Shown here piece by piece: positions 16,693 to 26,336 of a DNA stretch of 64,000 nucleotides. How positions within the stretch are numbered: the stretch's first letter is position 1; each line of letters starts with the position of its first letter. The notes beneath the pieces are model-generated. The model did not search any database and had not been told where the DNA came from. It saw nothing but the letters and a program-made list of their open reading frames with translations. The DNA is taken from contig OZ242191.1 in assembly GCA_965205915.1 (NCBI GenBank), positions 124,001 through 188,000 on the forward strand, in the 5' to 3' direction. The DNA comes from VXMO01 sp965205915. GTDB taxonomy: Bacteria; Chloroflexota; Dehalococcoidia; UBA6926. The position numbers were made by a program, and so were the translations under genes.

Positions 16693-17571
16693 TCAGTCCC
16701 AGTTGTTCCACAGATTAACGAGCCCACTCACTAAGGCCTTAGCATCATGCTCCGACCACTGCTCAGACAACGAGCCGAACAGCAGCTGCTGCCCATTCTG
16801 GCACTTCAATTGGCTGAAGTTGGTCTGCGCCATCCAGTTGACGATGTCACTATACGTGTCCTGAAAGCTGGCTTTGAATGTAGAGTCCGGCGCGTTGTAG
16901 ACAAGGCACTCAAGGAAGTAAGAAGGTGCAGGGTCCTCACTTATCATGCCATCGGAGACAAGCCTGTTCCGCGCATTCTTGAACATGCGAACAGTCCGTT
17001 TGTATCGGTCACTCGTGAGCCTGCTCTTGTTCGCGCCATTGTCGTAGTGCAACTTCGGATAATTCACGATCCATCGCTTTTCCTGAAGCGCATAGAATGT
17101 CATGCCTTGCACGTACTGAGATTGGGATGTGTAGCGACGGTGTCCCATGCATACGACAACATCTGCTGCGACTCGGCCATTGTCCGCCTTTATCTTGATC
17201 GACTTATCGCCTTGCCCAACTATCTTGTCTCCGTAGTGTGCAACCAACACGTTCAGGGCGAGACGCCTGAAATCATCCCACTCGTACAGAGAGTCCTCGT
17301 ACATTGAACGAACTTGCTGCGCAGAGTAAGGAGCCAACAGGCCAGTGTCCACCTCGACAGTCGAGGTCATCTCCAAAACAATATCTACGTCACTGTCACC
17401 ACGGATGTTGGTATCGTTCCTATACGAACCCTGCAAGTAGAAGTCGTACTTCATGCCCGGCGGCCACTGGTGAGCGTTCAAGACTCGCCTGATCGCCTCG
17501 TGTGTGCGCTTGGCCGTGTCTTGGGCTCCGTGATCGGACCATCGACTCAGCTGGGATTCCGGAATGGCCAT
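16693..17571 (-). CDS. CBASS CD-NTase (cGAS/DncV-like nucleotidyltransferase)
   Basis: A 292-residue nucleotidyltransferase with the signature QGSYRNDTNIRGDSDVDIVL: G48-S49, then metal ligands D61 and D63. The third acidic residue is D137 in RVAADVVV. These residues define CD-NTases that make a cyclic di- or trinucleotide on phage infection. The operon contains only this enzyme and a Cap15-like effector, without Cap2/Cap3 or HORMA/TRIP13 genes, so it is a short type I CBASS. The clade and the signal product cannot be deduced here. It diverges from the broken hsdM. Confidence 0.88.
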   Translation of the reverse strand: MAIPESQLSRWSDHGAQDTAKRTHEAIRRVLNAHQWPPGMKYDFYLQGSYRNDTNIRGDSDVDIVLEMTSTVEVDTGLLAPYSAQQVRSMYEDSLYEWDDFRRLALNVLVAHYGDKIVGQGDKSIKIKADNGRVAADVVVCMGHRRYTSQSQYVQGMTFYALQEKRWIVNYPKLHYDNGANKSRLTSDRYKRTVRMFKNARNRLVSDGMISEDPAPSYFLECLVYNAPDSTFKASFQDTYSDIVNWMAQTNFSQLKCQNGQQLLFGSLSEQWSEHDAKALVSGLVNLWNNWD

Positions 17572-17779
17572 GGCTTACCTCTTGTGGCGCCGTCTTTGGG
17601 CCGAATTACTGTGCCGTGTCAACTCTACAAATTCTACGGCGTTGGTCAGCCACTGGCTTACAATGCTCCTCAAGTCGCTCGCTACCACTGCCACGCTTAC
17701 CCTGCCTATGGGATTGTATGATCGCAGGAGGGATGTACTCAAGGAAGCGAACGAGCAACCTCAAGGAGGATTCGGCTAA

Positions 17780-18728
17780 ATGACGACCACACGGCGTAGA
17801 AGAACAGCCAGCAACTCAGGGACTGAGGCCGGCAACGGGAGCGCCTCAGACTACAGGGCTGACCTGTGGAAGATGGCCGATGCCCTTCGTGGCAGCATGG
17901 ACGCCGCCGAGTACAAGCATGTCGTGCTCGGCCTCATCTTTCTCAAGTACATCTCCGATGCCTTCGAGGAGCGCCACTCCCAGTTGATGGCAGAGGTTGA
18001 CAACGGCGCCGATCCTGAGGAGCCGGACGAGTATCGCGCTGAAAGCATCTTCTGGGTGCCGCAAGAGGCTCGCTGGCTTCGGCTTCAAGGGCTGGCTCGT
18101 CAACCCGAAATCGGCAGCGCAGTCGATGAGGCTATGACCGCCATTGAGCGCGACAACGATGCCCTTACAGGGTGTCCTCCCCAAGGACTATGCCCGCCCT
18201 GCCCTGGACAAGACCCGCCTCGGCCAGGTCGTCGATCTCGTCAGCAACATCAAGATCGGTGGCGCTGAACAACGAGCAACGGACGTCCTCGGTCAGGTCT
18301 ATGAGTACTTCCTGGAGCAGTTCGCGCTCGCCGAGGGTCGCAAGGGCGGCGAGTTCTATACGCCCCGCAGCATCGTCCGCCTCCTCGTGGAGATGCTGGA
18401 ACCCTACAGCGGCCGCGTCTATGACCCCTGCTGCGGTTCCTCTGGCATGTTCGTGCAGTCGATGGAGTTCATCCGCGCCCATGAAACCGGCAACGGCAAT
18501 GGCGGCAAAGCCAAGGGCGACATCTCCATCTACGGCCAAGAATCCAACTACACCACGTGGCGCATGGCCGAGATGAACCTCGCGATTCGCGGCATCGAGG
18601 GGCAAATCGAACAAGGCGACAGTTTTCACAATGACCGCCACCCTGACCTGAAGGCCGACTACATCCTCGCCAACCCACCCTTCAACGTCTCCGATTGGGG
18701 CGGCGACCGCCTGCGCGGACGCTCTTAG
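17780..18728 (+). pseudogene. hsdM: Broken type I methyltransferase subunit hsdM (frameshifted and truncated)
   Basis: The first frame (17780-18268) has the HsdM N-terminal domain (LWKMADALRGSMDAAEYKHVVLGLIFLKYI). The second (to 18728) continues with VLPKDYARPALDK, GGEFYTPRSIVRLLVEML, methylase motif I DPCCGSSGMF and catalytic NPPF. An extra T at about 18173 (GGG-T-GTC) joins NDALTG to VLPKDY if removed. The gene stops just after NPPFNVSDWGGDRLR, where roughly 200 residues should follow, and no hsdS or matching hsdR is present. It is a dead remnant beside the intact type ISP gene. Confidence 0.88.
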
Positions 18729-18854
18729 CGGGTCACCGGGGCCCTGCGTGCATCCGACTTCAGTGTGTAAGAATAGCGGATAGCCAAGTATGACCCACAT
18801 CATTGATGGCCGAGAGTTCTTTCTCGGTCTCCATCCAGTCTTACAGGAGAAGGC

Positions 18855-21800
18855 ATGAGCGGTTTCGCTGACGTATACCAACGCCTTTGCGAGCGTTATC
18901 CCAATCCGCAGGATCGAGGGCGCGCCTTCGAACCGCTCGCAAAAAAGGTGCTAATGACTGCCCCCACCTACCGGGAACGCTTCGCCAAGGTCTGGCGATG
19001 GTCCGAGTGGCCAGGGCACGACAGCGGCGACATTGGTATCGATATCGTAGCGGAGCGTCATGACGGTGGGTTGGTGGCAATCCAGTGCAAATCTCTGGAT
19101 CGCATCTCGAAACGTGACATCGATTCCTTCCTAGCTGACTCTCAGCGACAGCCCAGCGGCGCACCATACGTCGAGCGTTACATCTTCACTACAGCGACAG
19201 AGTGGAGTGACAACGCGGAAATCGCTCTTTCCCGGATCGACCCACCGGTACAGCGAGTGGATTTCTTCGGCCTCGATGGATTGTCGATTGACTGGACTCC
19301 TTATTTGGAGAACGAGGATGCCGATCTTCGCCCGTTGCCGCGCAAGCAGTTGCGATCTCACCAATCGAACGCGGTCGATGATGTGCTCAATGGCTTCAAG
19401 GCGAACGACCGCGGGAAAATGATCATGGCCTGTGGCACAGGCAAAACGCTGACGGCGCTGCGAATCGCCGAGCAAGTTGCCGGTTCGGGAGGGCGCGTTC
19501 TATTCGCAGCTCCCTCGCTTTCCCTATTAGCCCAATCGATGCGGGAGTGGGGAGCCGATGCCGAGGTGCCGCTAAGGGCCTATGCGGTGTGCTCGGACAT
19601 CAAAGTCGGCAGCAGCGACGGGGACAGCACCCGTGCCTACGATATGCCGATTCCCGCCACGACGAACGCGGTGCGGCTCACTGAATCCGCCAGCACGGAG
19701 ACCTCCGAGCAGATGACAGTGGTGTTCTCCACCTACCAGTCGATGAAGGTCATCGCCGACGCCCAGAAGCAGGGGCTTCCCGAGTTCGATCTCGTGGTCT
19801 GCGACGAGGCGCACCGGACTACAGGCGCCCTCCGCGCGGACGAAGACTCATCATTTCTGCTGGTTCACGATAGCCAGCACGTAAAGGCGAGCAAGCGGCT
19901 CTATATGACGGCGACGACGCGCATCTACTTGGAGGCTGCTCAGCTAAAGGCCAAAGAGGAAAACATCTACGTCGCCACGATGGACAACGAGGAGCAGTAC
20001 GGCCCGGAGTTTCACCGCCTGAGCTTCGCCAAAGCCGTAGAAGCGGATCTCCTGAGCGACTACAAGGTCACGATTCTGGTGATGAGCGAATCGCAGATTG
20101 CTCGCGACTACCAAAGGCTGCTAGGCGAAGGCGAAAAGTTGGCGGATGTTGGGCGCGTAATCGGCTGTCTAAATGGTCTTGCCAAGATTGATCCTGAAAG
20201 TCAGGAGTTCGCTGACGACCCTGATCCGATGCATCGCGCTGTTGCCTTTTCAAACACTATTGCTGCCTCGAAGCGCTTCGTCGAATTGGTGGGGTTGGAG
20301 CAGGATGACGAGGCCAGGGAGGCGCGGAATCTCGCCATTGAGGGCAGCCACGTGGACGGCAAAAGCGGTGTGCTTGAGCGAGATAGGAAACTCTCGTGGC
20401 TTCGTGATGACATGACCATGGATCAAAGGTGCCACGTGCTCTCCAACGCCCGTTGTCTCACCGAAGGCATCGACGTTCCCGCCCTTGACGCCATCCTCTT
20501 CTTGCAGCCGCGCAAGTCTCATATCGACGTCGTTCAGGCGGTCGGACGGGTGATGCGCAAAGCCCCGGGCAAACAGTATGGCTACATCATCTTGCCCGTA
20601 GTCGTGCCGTCAGGGGATGACCCAGAACGCGCATTGGACCGCAACGATGCCTACAGCCACGTCTGGCAGGTCCTCCAGGCGCTCCGCGCCCACGACGAAC
20701 GCTTCGATGCTTACGTCAACAGACTTGACCTGAACAAAAGGAACGATGGACCAATCTCCGTGATCGGCGTGCGAAGCAACGAGAGTAATGGCGACGAAAC
20801 GGACCAAGTCGGCGTGCGCGATCAGGCGGCCGGCTATGTGAGCCAGGCGCTGCTGGATCTCGAGATGGATACATTGCGTACTGCCATCTTTGCCCAAATC
20901 GTCAAACGTGTCGGCGAGAGGCGCTACTGGGAGAAGTGGGCCGATTCCGTAACAGACATTGCACGACGCCACGACGAACGCATCCGCGCCTTGATTGAAT
21001 CCCCCGACGGCGGTGTGAGCAAACGCTTCAATGAGTTCGTGGCGGCCCTGCGGCACAATCTCAACGACTCCATCTCCCGGGATGATGCGGCGGCAATGCT
21101 TTCACAGCACCTCATTACAAAGCCGGTCTTTGATGCCCTATTCGGCGGCCAAGAGTTCACCGAGCGGAACCCTGTCTCACGGGTCATGCAACACATGGTC
21201 GACGAACTGGCGGGATATGGACTTGAGGCCGAAACTGCCGAGCTCGAGGAGTTCTACGCAAGCGTGCGCCGTAGGGTGGAGGGTATCGACAATGCCGAAG
21301 GCAAGCAGCGCATCGTAGTCGAACTCTACGAGCGGTTCTTCAAGGTCGCCTATCCAAAAGTTGCCGAGTCGCTGGGCATCGTCTACACGCCGGTCGAAAT
21401 CGTAGACTTCATCATCCGCAGTGTGCAGACCTTGTTACGCCATGAGTTCGACGCATCGCTCAGCGATGAGGGCGTTCATGTTCTCGACCCTTTCGTTGGC
21501 ACGGGGACGTTCATCACACGGCTCCTACAGAGCGGTTTCATCGACCGGAATGCGTTGCTCCGTAAGTACGCCTCCGAACTGCACGCCAACGACATCATGC
21601 TACTGGCCTACTACATTGCCGCCGTCAACATAGAGACGACCTATGCCGAGATCGCTGGCGAGTACCAGCCGTTTGAGGGCATCGTGCTCACCGACACCTT
21701 CCAGGCGTCGGAGGTTGGCGACCAAAGAGACATGACGTTCTTCCCACGCAACAACGCTCGGATTGAGCGGCAGCTTGCTCTCGATATCCGCGTCATCATC

Positions 21801-23618
21801 AGCAATCCACCCTGGTCCAGTGGGCAGGGTAGCTACGAGGACGACAACGCGAACCGGCGCTACGCCACACTGGACGACAGGATTGCCCGCAGCTACGTCG
21901 CGCCGTCGGACTCCAAGGGATTGAAGAGCTCCCTCTACGACTCGTATGTGCGTGCGATCCGGTGGGCCTCAGACCGGGTGCAGACAGGCGATGGCGGCAT
22001 CGTCGGCTTCGTTACCAACAGCGGTTTTCTCGACGGCAAGAGTTCCGACGGCTTCCGCAAGACACTCGCGAAGGAGTTCCACGAGGTCTACGTTTACGAC
22101 CTGCGGGGGAATCAGCGCACGTCGGGGGGAACCTCACAGATGGAGGGCGGCAAGGTGTTCGGCAGCGGCAGCCGCGCCGGTGTGGCCGTCCTCCTGCTGG
22201 TGAAGCGGCCAGGACCCGTCACAGGGCTTGCAGCCATCCACTATTACGACATCGGTGACTACCTCTCACGCGAGCAGAAGCTGGAGGTCGTTGGCAAGGC
22301 GCGGTTAGACGAGATCGAGTGGGCAGACGTCACACCGAATGATCAGGGCGACTGGATCAACCAGCGCAGCGACGCCTATCTTGGTCTGCGTCCAGTCGCG
22401 GTCATTCAGAGTGAAGGGGCTATCCCATCCCTGACACCTCTATTTGAGTCTTCATCATTTGGGGTCACCTCTCGCCGCGATGCTTGGGTCTTCAACTCCT
22501 CCGGCGGTAGGTTGCGTGAACTGGTCGAACGGCAAGTGGCGTTCTACAACGAACAGGTTAAGGCGTTGCAGGGCGGTGCGGACGCAGTGGAGAGCGCCCC
22601 GATGCAGTTCAAGTGGGACCTCGCTGCCGAGCAGCGAGCAAGAAGAGGTCTTTTGGCAGAGATGCGGCCGTTGGGGTTCCGGTCCGCCATCTATCGACCC
22701 TTCTTCCGCCAGCACTATTATATGGATCGCGTGCTCACAAGCGCGCTCTCCCAGATTCCGAAGTACTTCCCCACGCCAGACATCCGCAATCCCTCCATCG
22801 TTGTGGAGCGTGGGCTTCCTGCGCCTGGGAGAACTATCGCGATTCTCGCTACCGATGCCGTTCCGAGTGACAAGGTAGGTTCTGGCGCATCTGGTCGCGC
22901 TTGTCAAGCTCTCCCTCGCTATACATATGACGAGCCGTCGGATGCTCAGCAGGGGGCGCTGCTGACGGACGAACCGAGCCGGCGCGACAACATCACCGAC
23001 GAAGCCTTGGACGCCTACCGCGCCCGCTACGGGGAGTGGGTGTCCAAGAACCACATCTTCTCCTACGTCTACGGCATTCTGCACTCGCCGGACTACCGCC
23101 AGCGCTACGCGGACGATCTCGCCAAGCTATTGCCGCGCATCCCCGAAGTGGCAACGGCCGAGGCCTTCCGTGCATTCTCAGATGCAGGGCAGCGGCTCCT
23201 CGACCTGCACATCGGCTATGAAGAGGCCGCGCCGTACCCCCTAGAAGAGCGGCTGGCGCCGCGCGCCCCCGATGGACCAGAGTGCTACCGATTGCTGAAG
23301 ATGCGCTGGGCGGGGACGTCGAAAGCCCAAGATCGTTCGACAATCGTTTACAACGACTGGATCACGCTGGCAGGGATACCCGACGAAGCTCATGAATATG
23401 TCGTCGGGCCGCGCTCTGCGCTGGCTTGGCTGATGGATCGCTACCGGGTGAGAACTGACAAGGCTAGCGGGATCGTTAACGACCCGAACGACTGGGGAGC
23501 CGAAATAGACAATCCCCGCTATATCATCGACTTGGTGAAGCGGGTAACGACGGTGAGTGTAGAGACGGTGGCTATTGTGAAGACCCTGCCGCCACTTGAA
23601 GAAGCCACCCACACTTAG
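18855..23618 (+). CDS. Type ISP single-polypeptide restriction-modification enzyme
   Basis: The 1587-residue protein joins four modules. An Mrr-like nuclease at residues 55-80 has GIDIVAE...AIQCK. An SF2 translocase follows, with Walker A ACGTGKT near residue 193 and DEAH near 316. An N6-adenine methyltransferase has motif I DPFVGTGTF near 878 and NPPW near 984, preceded by YTPVEIVDFI. A C-terminal target recognition region contains IFSYVYGILHSPDYR. This order is that of LlaGI/LlaBIII enzymes, which methylate one strand of an asymmetric site and cut DNA when two translocating enzymes collide. All catalytic motifs look intact. It is followed 17 nt later by an unknown gene. Confidence 0.9.
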   Translation: MSGFADVYQRLCERYPNPQDRGRAFEPLAKKVLMTAPTYRERFAKVWRWSEWPGHDSGDIGIDIVAERHDGGLVAIQCKSLDRISKRDIDSFLADSQRQPSGAPYVERYIFTTATEWSDNAEIALSRIDPPVQRVDFFGLDGLSIDWTPYLENEDADLRPLPRKQLRSHQSNAVDDVLNGFKANDRGKMIMACGTGKTLTALRIAEQVAGSGGRVLFAAPSLSLLAQSMREWGADAEVPLRAYAVCSDIKVGSSDGDSTRAYDMPIPATTNAVRLTESASTETSEQMTVVFSTYQSMKVIADAQKQGLPEFDLVVCDEAHRTTGALRADEDSSFLLVHDSQHVKASKRLYMTATTRIYLEAAQLKAKEENIYVATMDNEEQYGPEFHRLSFAKAVEADLLSDYKVTILVMSESQIARDYQRLLGEGEKLADVGRVIGCLNGLAKIDPESQEFADDPDPMHRAVAFSNTIAASKRFVELVGLEQDDEAREARNLAIEGSHVDGKSGVLERDRKLSWLRDDMTMDQRCHVLSNARCLTEGIDVPALDAILFLQPRKSHIDVVQAVGRVMRKAPGKQYGYIILPVVVPSGDDPERALDRNDAYSHVWQVLQALRAHDERFDAYVNRLDLNKRNDGPISVIGVRSNESNGDETDQVGVRDQAAGYVSQALLDLEMDTLRTAIFAQIVKRVGERRYWEKWADSVTDIARRHDERIRALIESPDGGVSKRFNEFVAALRHNLNDSISRDDAAAMLSQHLITKPVFDALFGGQEFTERNPVSRVMQHMVDELAGYGLEAETAELEEFYASVRRRVEGIDNAEGKQRIVVELYERFFKVAYPKVAESLGIVYTPVEIVDFIIRSVQTLLRHEFDASLSDEGVHVLDPFVGTGTFITRLLQSGFIDRNALLRKYASELHANDIMLLAYYIAAVNIETTYAEIAGEYQPFEGIVLTDTFQASEVGDQRDMTFFPRNNARIERQLALDIRVIISNPPWSSGQGSYEDDNANRRYATLDDRIARSYVAPSDSKGLKSSLYDSYVRAIRWASDRVQTGDGGIVGFVTNSGFLDGKSSDGFRKTLAKEFHEVYVYDLRGNQRTSGGTSQMEGGKVFGSGSRAGVAVLLLVKRPGPVTGLAAIHYYDIGDYLSREQKLEVVGKARLDEIEWADVTPNDQGDWINQRSDAYLGLRPVAVIQSEGAIPSLTPLFESSSFGVTSRRDAWVFNSSGGRLRELVERQVAFYNEQVKALQGGADAVESAPMQFKWDLAAEQRARRGLLAEMRPLGFRSAIYRPFFRQHYYMDRVLTSALSQIPKYFPTPDIRNPSIVVERGLPAPGRTIAILATDAVPSDKVGSGASGRACQALPRYTYDEPSDAQQGALLTDEPSRRDNITDEALDAYRARYGEWVSKNHIFSYVYGILHSPDYRQRYADDLAKLLPRIPEVATAEAFRAFSDAGQRLLDLHIGYEEAAPYPLEERLAPRAPDGPECYRLLKMRWAGTSKAQDRSTIVYNDWITLAGIPDEAHEYVVGPRSALAWLMDRYRVRTDKASGIVNDPNDWGAEIDNPRYIIDLVKRVTTVSVETVAIVKTLPPLEEATHT

Positions 23619-23635
23619 GAAAGACAATTGGGGAC

Positions 23636-24667
23636 ATGAGCCGAGATTTTGCCTTCTACTATCCTAGTCAGTATTGGCGAGACGTCAACTGGATCAAGAA
23701 CCTCATCCTCTTCTTCGATGGAGTTGCGATGTTGATTCCAGAATACATGAGCGACCATGGCAGTTTCGAGGACTACCCGATCATTGCTTCCCTGAGGGAA
23801 CACGGGTTGTTTCGTATCATTCGCCCAGAAGAGAGCATTGGCAAAAAGGAGACTGAGGAGCTTGCGAAAGCTCTCGCCGAAATAATCGCTTCAGGAGGAT
23901 TGGACCAGCTAACTAAAGAGTCGCGCCAGGGAGTAGACCACTCTAGCTTCGGAACCTTGTCAATGTCGAGACTCGGATACCACGGTGACGAGAAACTTGC
24001 CGAATCCATCGTCCAAGAGCTGCAAGCTCGTGGTCTGGCCCGTGATACCGAGGATGGAGTTTCTATCCCGATGCACAGGACTGCACGGGCGCTAATCCTA
24101 GTCTTGCTCGCTCAAATCCTGAGGTCACAGGGAGAGAGCATGGGTGTGACCCTTTCGCCAGCAACTGACCAGTGGCATTTCGTTGAGGCTTTGAAGGAGC
24201 TCATTTCTATTGAGAATTCTCCAGCACCGTCAATTGGAGACATTGTTTCCTTTGACATGTCCATGGTTGGCGTAGACCTAGCTGGCGTTCCAATGGACGA
24301 GGTACTGGATTTTCGGAGACAGAATTACTCTCAACATCGGAGGTACAGCCTATCTGTTCGTAACTTCGCGCGAGAGTTGAGCCTCATGCCACTTGAAGAG
24401 CGCGAAACTGTGATTGAGCAACGTCAGGAGGAACTCGACGAGGTTGCCCGTGCAATCAGGAGCGCAGGTCGAAAGGCTTGGGGAAGGCCAATTTCATTCG
24501 CCATCAGCCTAGCCGGCGCAGCTTGGACGTTGCAAAGTGGGGAACCCACGGGGGCGGCAATCGCGGCGACAGGTGGAGGTGCCGGGTTTCTGTTTTCTAG
24601 GGCGGACAAATCGCAAGAAGTTGATGTCTATTCGTATCTCTTTTCTGCACGGAGATCACTTTATTGA
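23636..24667 (+). CDS. Unrecognised 343-residue protein downstream of the type ISP enzyme
   Basis: No confident family. It begins MSRDFAFYYPSQYWRDVNWIKN, resembling the 'YYP...D..WLK..LL..D' opening of DUF6236-type proteins, which occur near defence genes; this is only a tentative resemblance. The middle is helical (KKETEELAKALAEII), a glutamate-rich amphipathic helix occupies residues about 255-285, and the end has a short hydrophobic, glycine-rich stretch (TGAAIAATGGGAGFLF). It starts 17 nt after the type ISP stop and is probably cotranscribed. Codon use is less GC-rich than in the conjugation genes, consistent with separate acquisition. Confidence 0.6.
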   Translation: MSRDFAFYYPSQYWRDVNWIKNLILFFDGVAMLIPEYMSDHGSFEDYPIIASLREHGLFRIIRPEESIGKKETEELAKALAEIIASGGLDQLTKESRQGVDHSSFGTLSMSRLGYHGDEKLAESIVQELQARGLARDTEDGVSIPMHRTARALILVLLAQILRSQGESMGVTLSPATDQWHFVEALKELISIENSPAPSIGDIVSFDMSMVGVDLAGVPMDEVLDFRRQNYSQHRRYSLSVRNFARELSLMPLEERETVIEQRQEELDEVARAIRSAGRKAWGRPISFAISLAGAAWTLQSGEPTGAAIAATGGGAGFLFSRADKSQEVDVYSYLFSARRSLY

Positions 24668-24686
24668 GATTCGAGTGAAGCAAGCT

Positions 24687-25382
24687 ATGACGACCATTGC
24701 AGGACCGGGCAAAGAGGTGTCAGAGAAATCGCTGGAGTTGAATGTTTGCGCAGAACTCCTTCAGCACATTAGATCGTGGCCTGGTTGCGAAAAGGCCTTG
24801 TGGCTTGGCTTGACCCAAGCCCAGGAACGTCGCAAAGGGATAGACGAGCTGATTCGGAACGTGGGACCGGGTTTCGCATTGATGCTGCAATTCAAGGCTC
24901 CTTGGCCAACCTCGGTTGTGGACGACCTCTACAAGTTCAGCATTAATGAGAGACAGCACGAAGCCCTTGAGCAGCTCTCTGGCAAATACCCAGATGCCGT
25001 GCATTATGTGTTTCCGCTCTACAGCAAATGGCAAAAGGCAGACCAGCATGCACCTGATCTTGCTCAAGATACGTGGCTTGTTCCCGTGTCATCCATGCCT
25101 CTCACTTCTCTAACATCACTATCAACACCTTCATCCGGTCGACACCGAGTGGAACTAGAGCGCGTCAACTCGCGAATAACCGTGACGGCCTACTCCCCAG
25201 AGACCATGGGTAAGGCGGTCAACGCTAAGGAATACTTCGTGGAGAGGAGTCGACAATCGCTGAATGCAAGGCCGTCCGGCGTGACGTCTGACGCCTTAAG
25301 GGAGTGGATTGGGGGGGCGGACGAGAAGAGCTTCGCCCTGCGCTACAGAGGCCTGAATGTTTTTTACGTACCCCGAGGCTAA
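24687..25382 (+). CDS. Unrecognised protein, possible nuclease-like fold
   Basis: A 231-residue protein from the ATG at 24687 (MTTIAGPGKEVSEKSLELN). No strong ribosome site is seen, and an ATG at 24624 overlapping the upstream gene is an alternative. The order E-x-LNVCAELL, then G-x-DEL, then LMLQFKAPWP resembles the E...D...(E/Q)xK layout of some restriction-endonuclease-like folds, with Q-F-K as the last motif; this is weak. The rest contains YPDAVHYVFPLYSKW and VPVSSMP. The gap to the previous gene is 19 nt, so both may form one accessory unit of the type ISP operon. Confidence 0.5.
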   Translation: MTTIAGPGKEVSEKSLELNVCAELLQHIRSWPGCEKALWLGLTQAQERRKGIDELIRNVGPGFALMLQFKAPWPTSVVDDLYKFSINERQHEALEQLSGKYPDAVHYVFPLYSKWQKADQHAPDLAQDTWLVPVSSMPLTSLTSLSTPSSGRHRVELERVNSRITVTAYSPETMGKAVNAKEYFVERSRQSLNARPSGVTSDALREWIGGADEKSFALRYRGLNVFYVPRG

Positions 25383-25427
25383 GGTTTCAACTACCTCTGT
25401 TAGGGCACAACAGATAGGATCGAAGAC

Positions 25428-25802
25428 TTATGGGACCCTCCCAAATCGATCTACATCTCGAAGATGGTTCTGTCTATCGTCAAAATAGGCCAGCCACGCA
25501 TCATCCGTCTAGGGCTTTACCTCCACGACGCCACGCTCCGGGGTTTAGCCTTCAATCGGGTTTCTCTTGCGGGTTTGCTTGGCGGCATATAGGCCGAGAT
25601 CGGGGTGGTCAGCGCCGGATTGCCCAAGTTCCGTGACGCAAGAGACCTTGGGCCGGAGGGTGTCGCCGATGGCGTTCAGCAGATTGTTGAGCGGCGGGTA
25701 GTAGGAACCTTCAGGCTTCGCGCCGCCGAACGCGCGGATGCGTCGCAGGTCCGCGAAGTATGCCTCAACGGCGGAGCGGAGTTTGGATGTGTCTATAGGC
25801 AT
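25428..25802 (-). pseudogene. Decayed N-terminus of an N6-adenine methylase/type IIG or ISP-like enzyme
   Basis: From the ATG at 25802 the translation MPIDTSKLRSAVEAYFADLR, then SYYPPLNNLLNAIGDTLRPKV and HPDLGLYAAKQ, is the N-terminal domain of a common methylase-type restriction enzyme. In-frame stops then interrupt TPERGVVEVKP and DDAWLAYFDDRQ, the stretch that holds the nuclease ExK motif, and a final stop comes at 25428. About 125 codons of a gene normally over 1000 residues long remain. It is a scar of an earlier restriction system in the island. Confidence 0.82.
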
Positions 25803-25868
25803 GGCTCTACTTCAATTCTAAGGCACATGGCAGGTGCAAGACCTCTTGAGGTAGCTGGTGAGTCAGAT

Positions 25869-26336
25869 TCAACTCTTGAACGCGCTAGTTAAAAGACTCT
25901 CGCACCTCACCGCTTTAATGGGGACTTCGCGAGTCCTATACCGCACTTTGCTCGCACGGAGGTCATTTATTTCTTTGCGGTGTCCGCCGTTGTGTGCGAC
26001 AATTGGACGAAATATAACTTCGGCATCGCGGGAAATCAAGCTGGTGGCGATTTGCGCGCCTGCCTGGAGTTGCCTCACGACCGCACTAGCGTCTAATCTG
26101 CCAGCCTTTAGTTCAATTGCTGCTACCCAGTACTCTTCGGCGATAAACAGGAAGTCGCACTTGGTGTCTTGAGGCCCCACTGGTGCGTCTTCATGGTCTA
26201 GATCAAGAATTAGGCGTGGAGACGGAGCAGAAGTTAACCTAAGGAAGCACCCGCCCTTGCGGAGACGTGTAACTAGGCACGCGGATTGCCCGCGTGATCG
26301 CATTTTGTCGTTTACGTATCCTACTAGGTCAGCCAT
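25869..26336 (-). CDS. PD-(D/E)XK-like nuclease partner of the AAA ATPase
   Basis: The 155-residue protein starts at the ATG at 26336 (MADLVGYVNDKMRS), 8 nt inside the end of the ATPase gene, implying coupled translation. The core KCDFLFIAEEYWVAAIELKAG gives D61, E75 and K77, and Q89 sits in the next helix (VVRQLQAGA). This is the D-x(n)-ExK plus helix arrangement of PD-(D/E)XK nucleases. It is the last gene of a four-gene operon. It resembles neither an HNH PtuB nor the DUF4435 partner of PARIS. Nuclease activity is inferred from these residues only. Confidence 0.65.
   Translation of the reverse strand: MADLVGYVNDKMRSRGQSACLVTRLRKGGCFLRLTSAPSPRLILDLDHEDAPVGPQDTKCDFLFIAEEYWVAAIELKAGRLDASAVVRQLQAGAQIATSLISRDAEVIFRPIVAHNGGHRKEINDLRASKVRYRTREVPIKAVRCESLLTSAFKS

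Noticed and set aside
18855..23618. BREX or DISARM membership of the large restriction protein
   Set aside because: Nuclease, helicase, methylase and specificity parts are in one chain as in type ISP enzymes, and no PglZ, BrxC, DrmA or DrmB genes are present.
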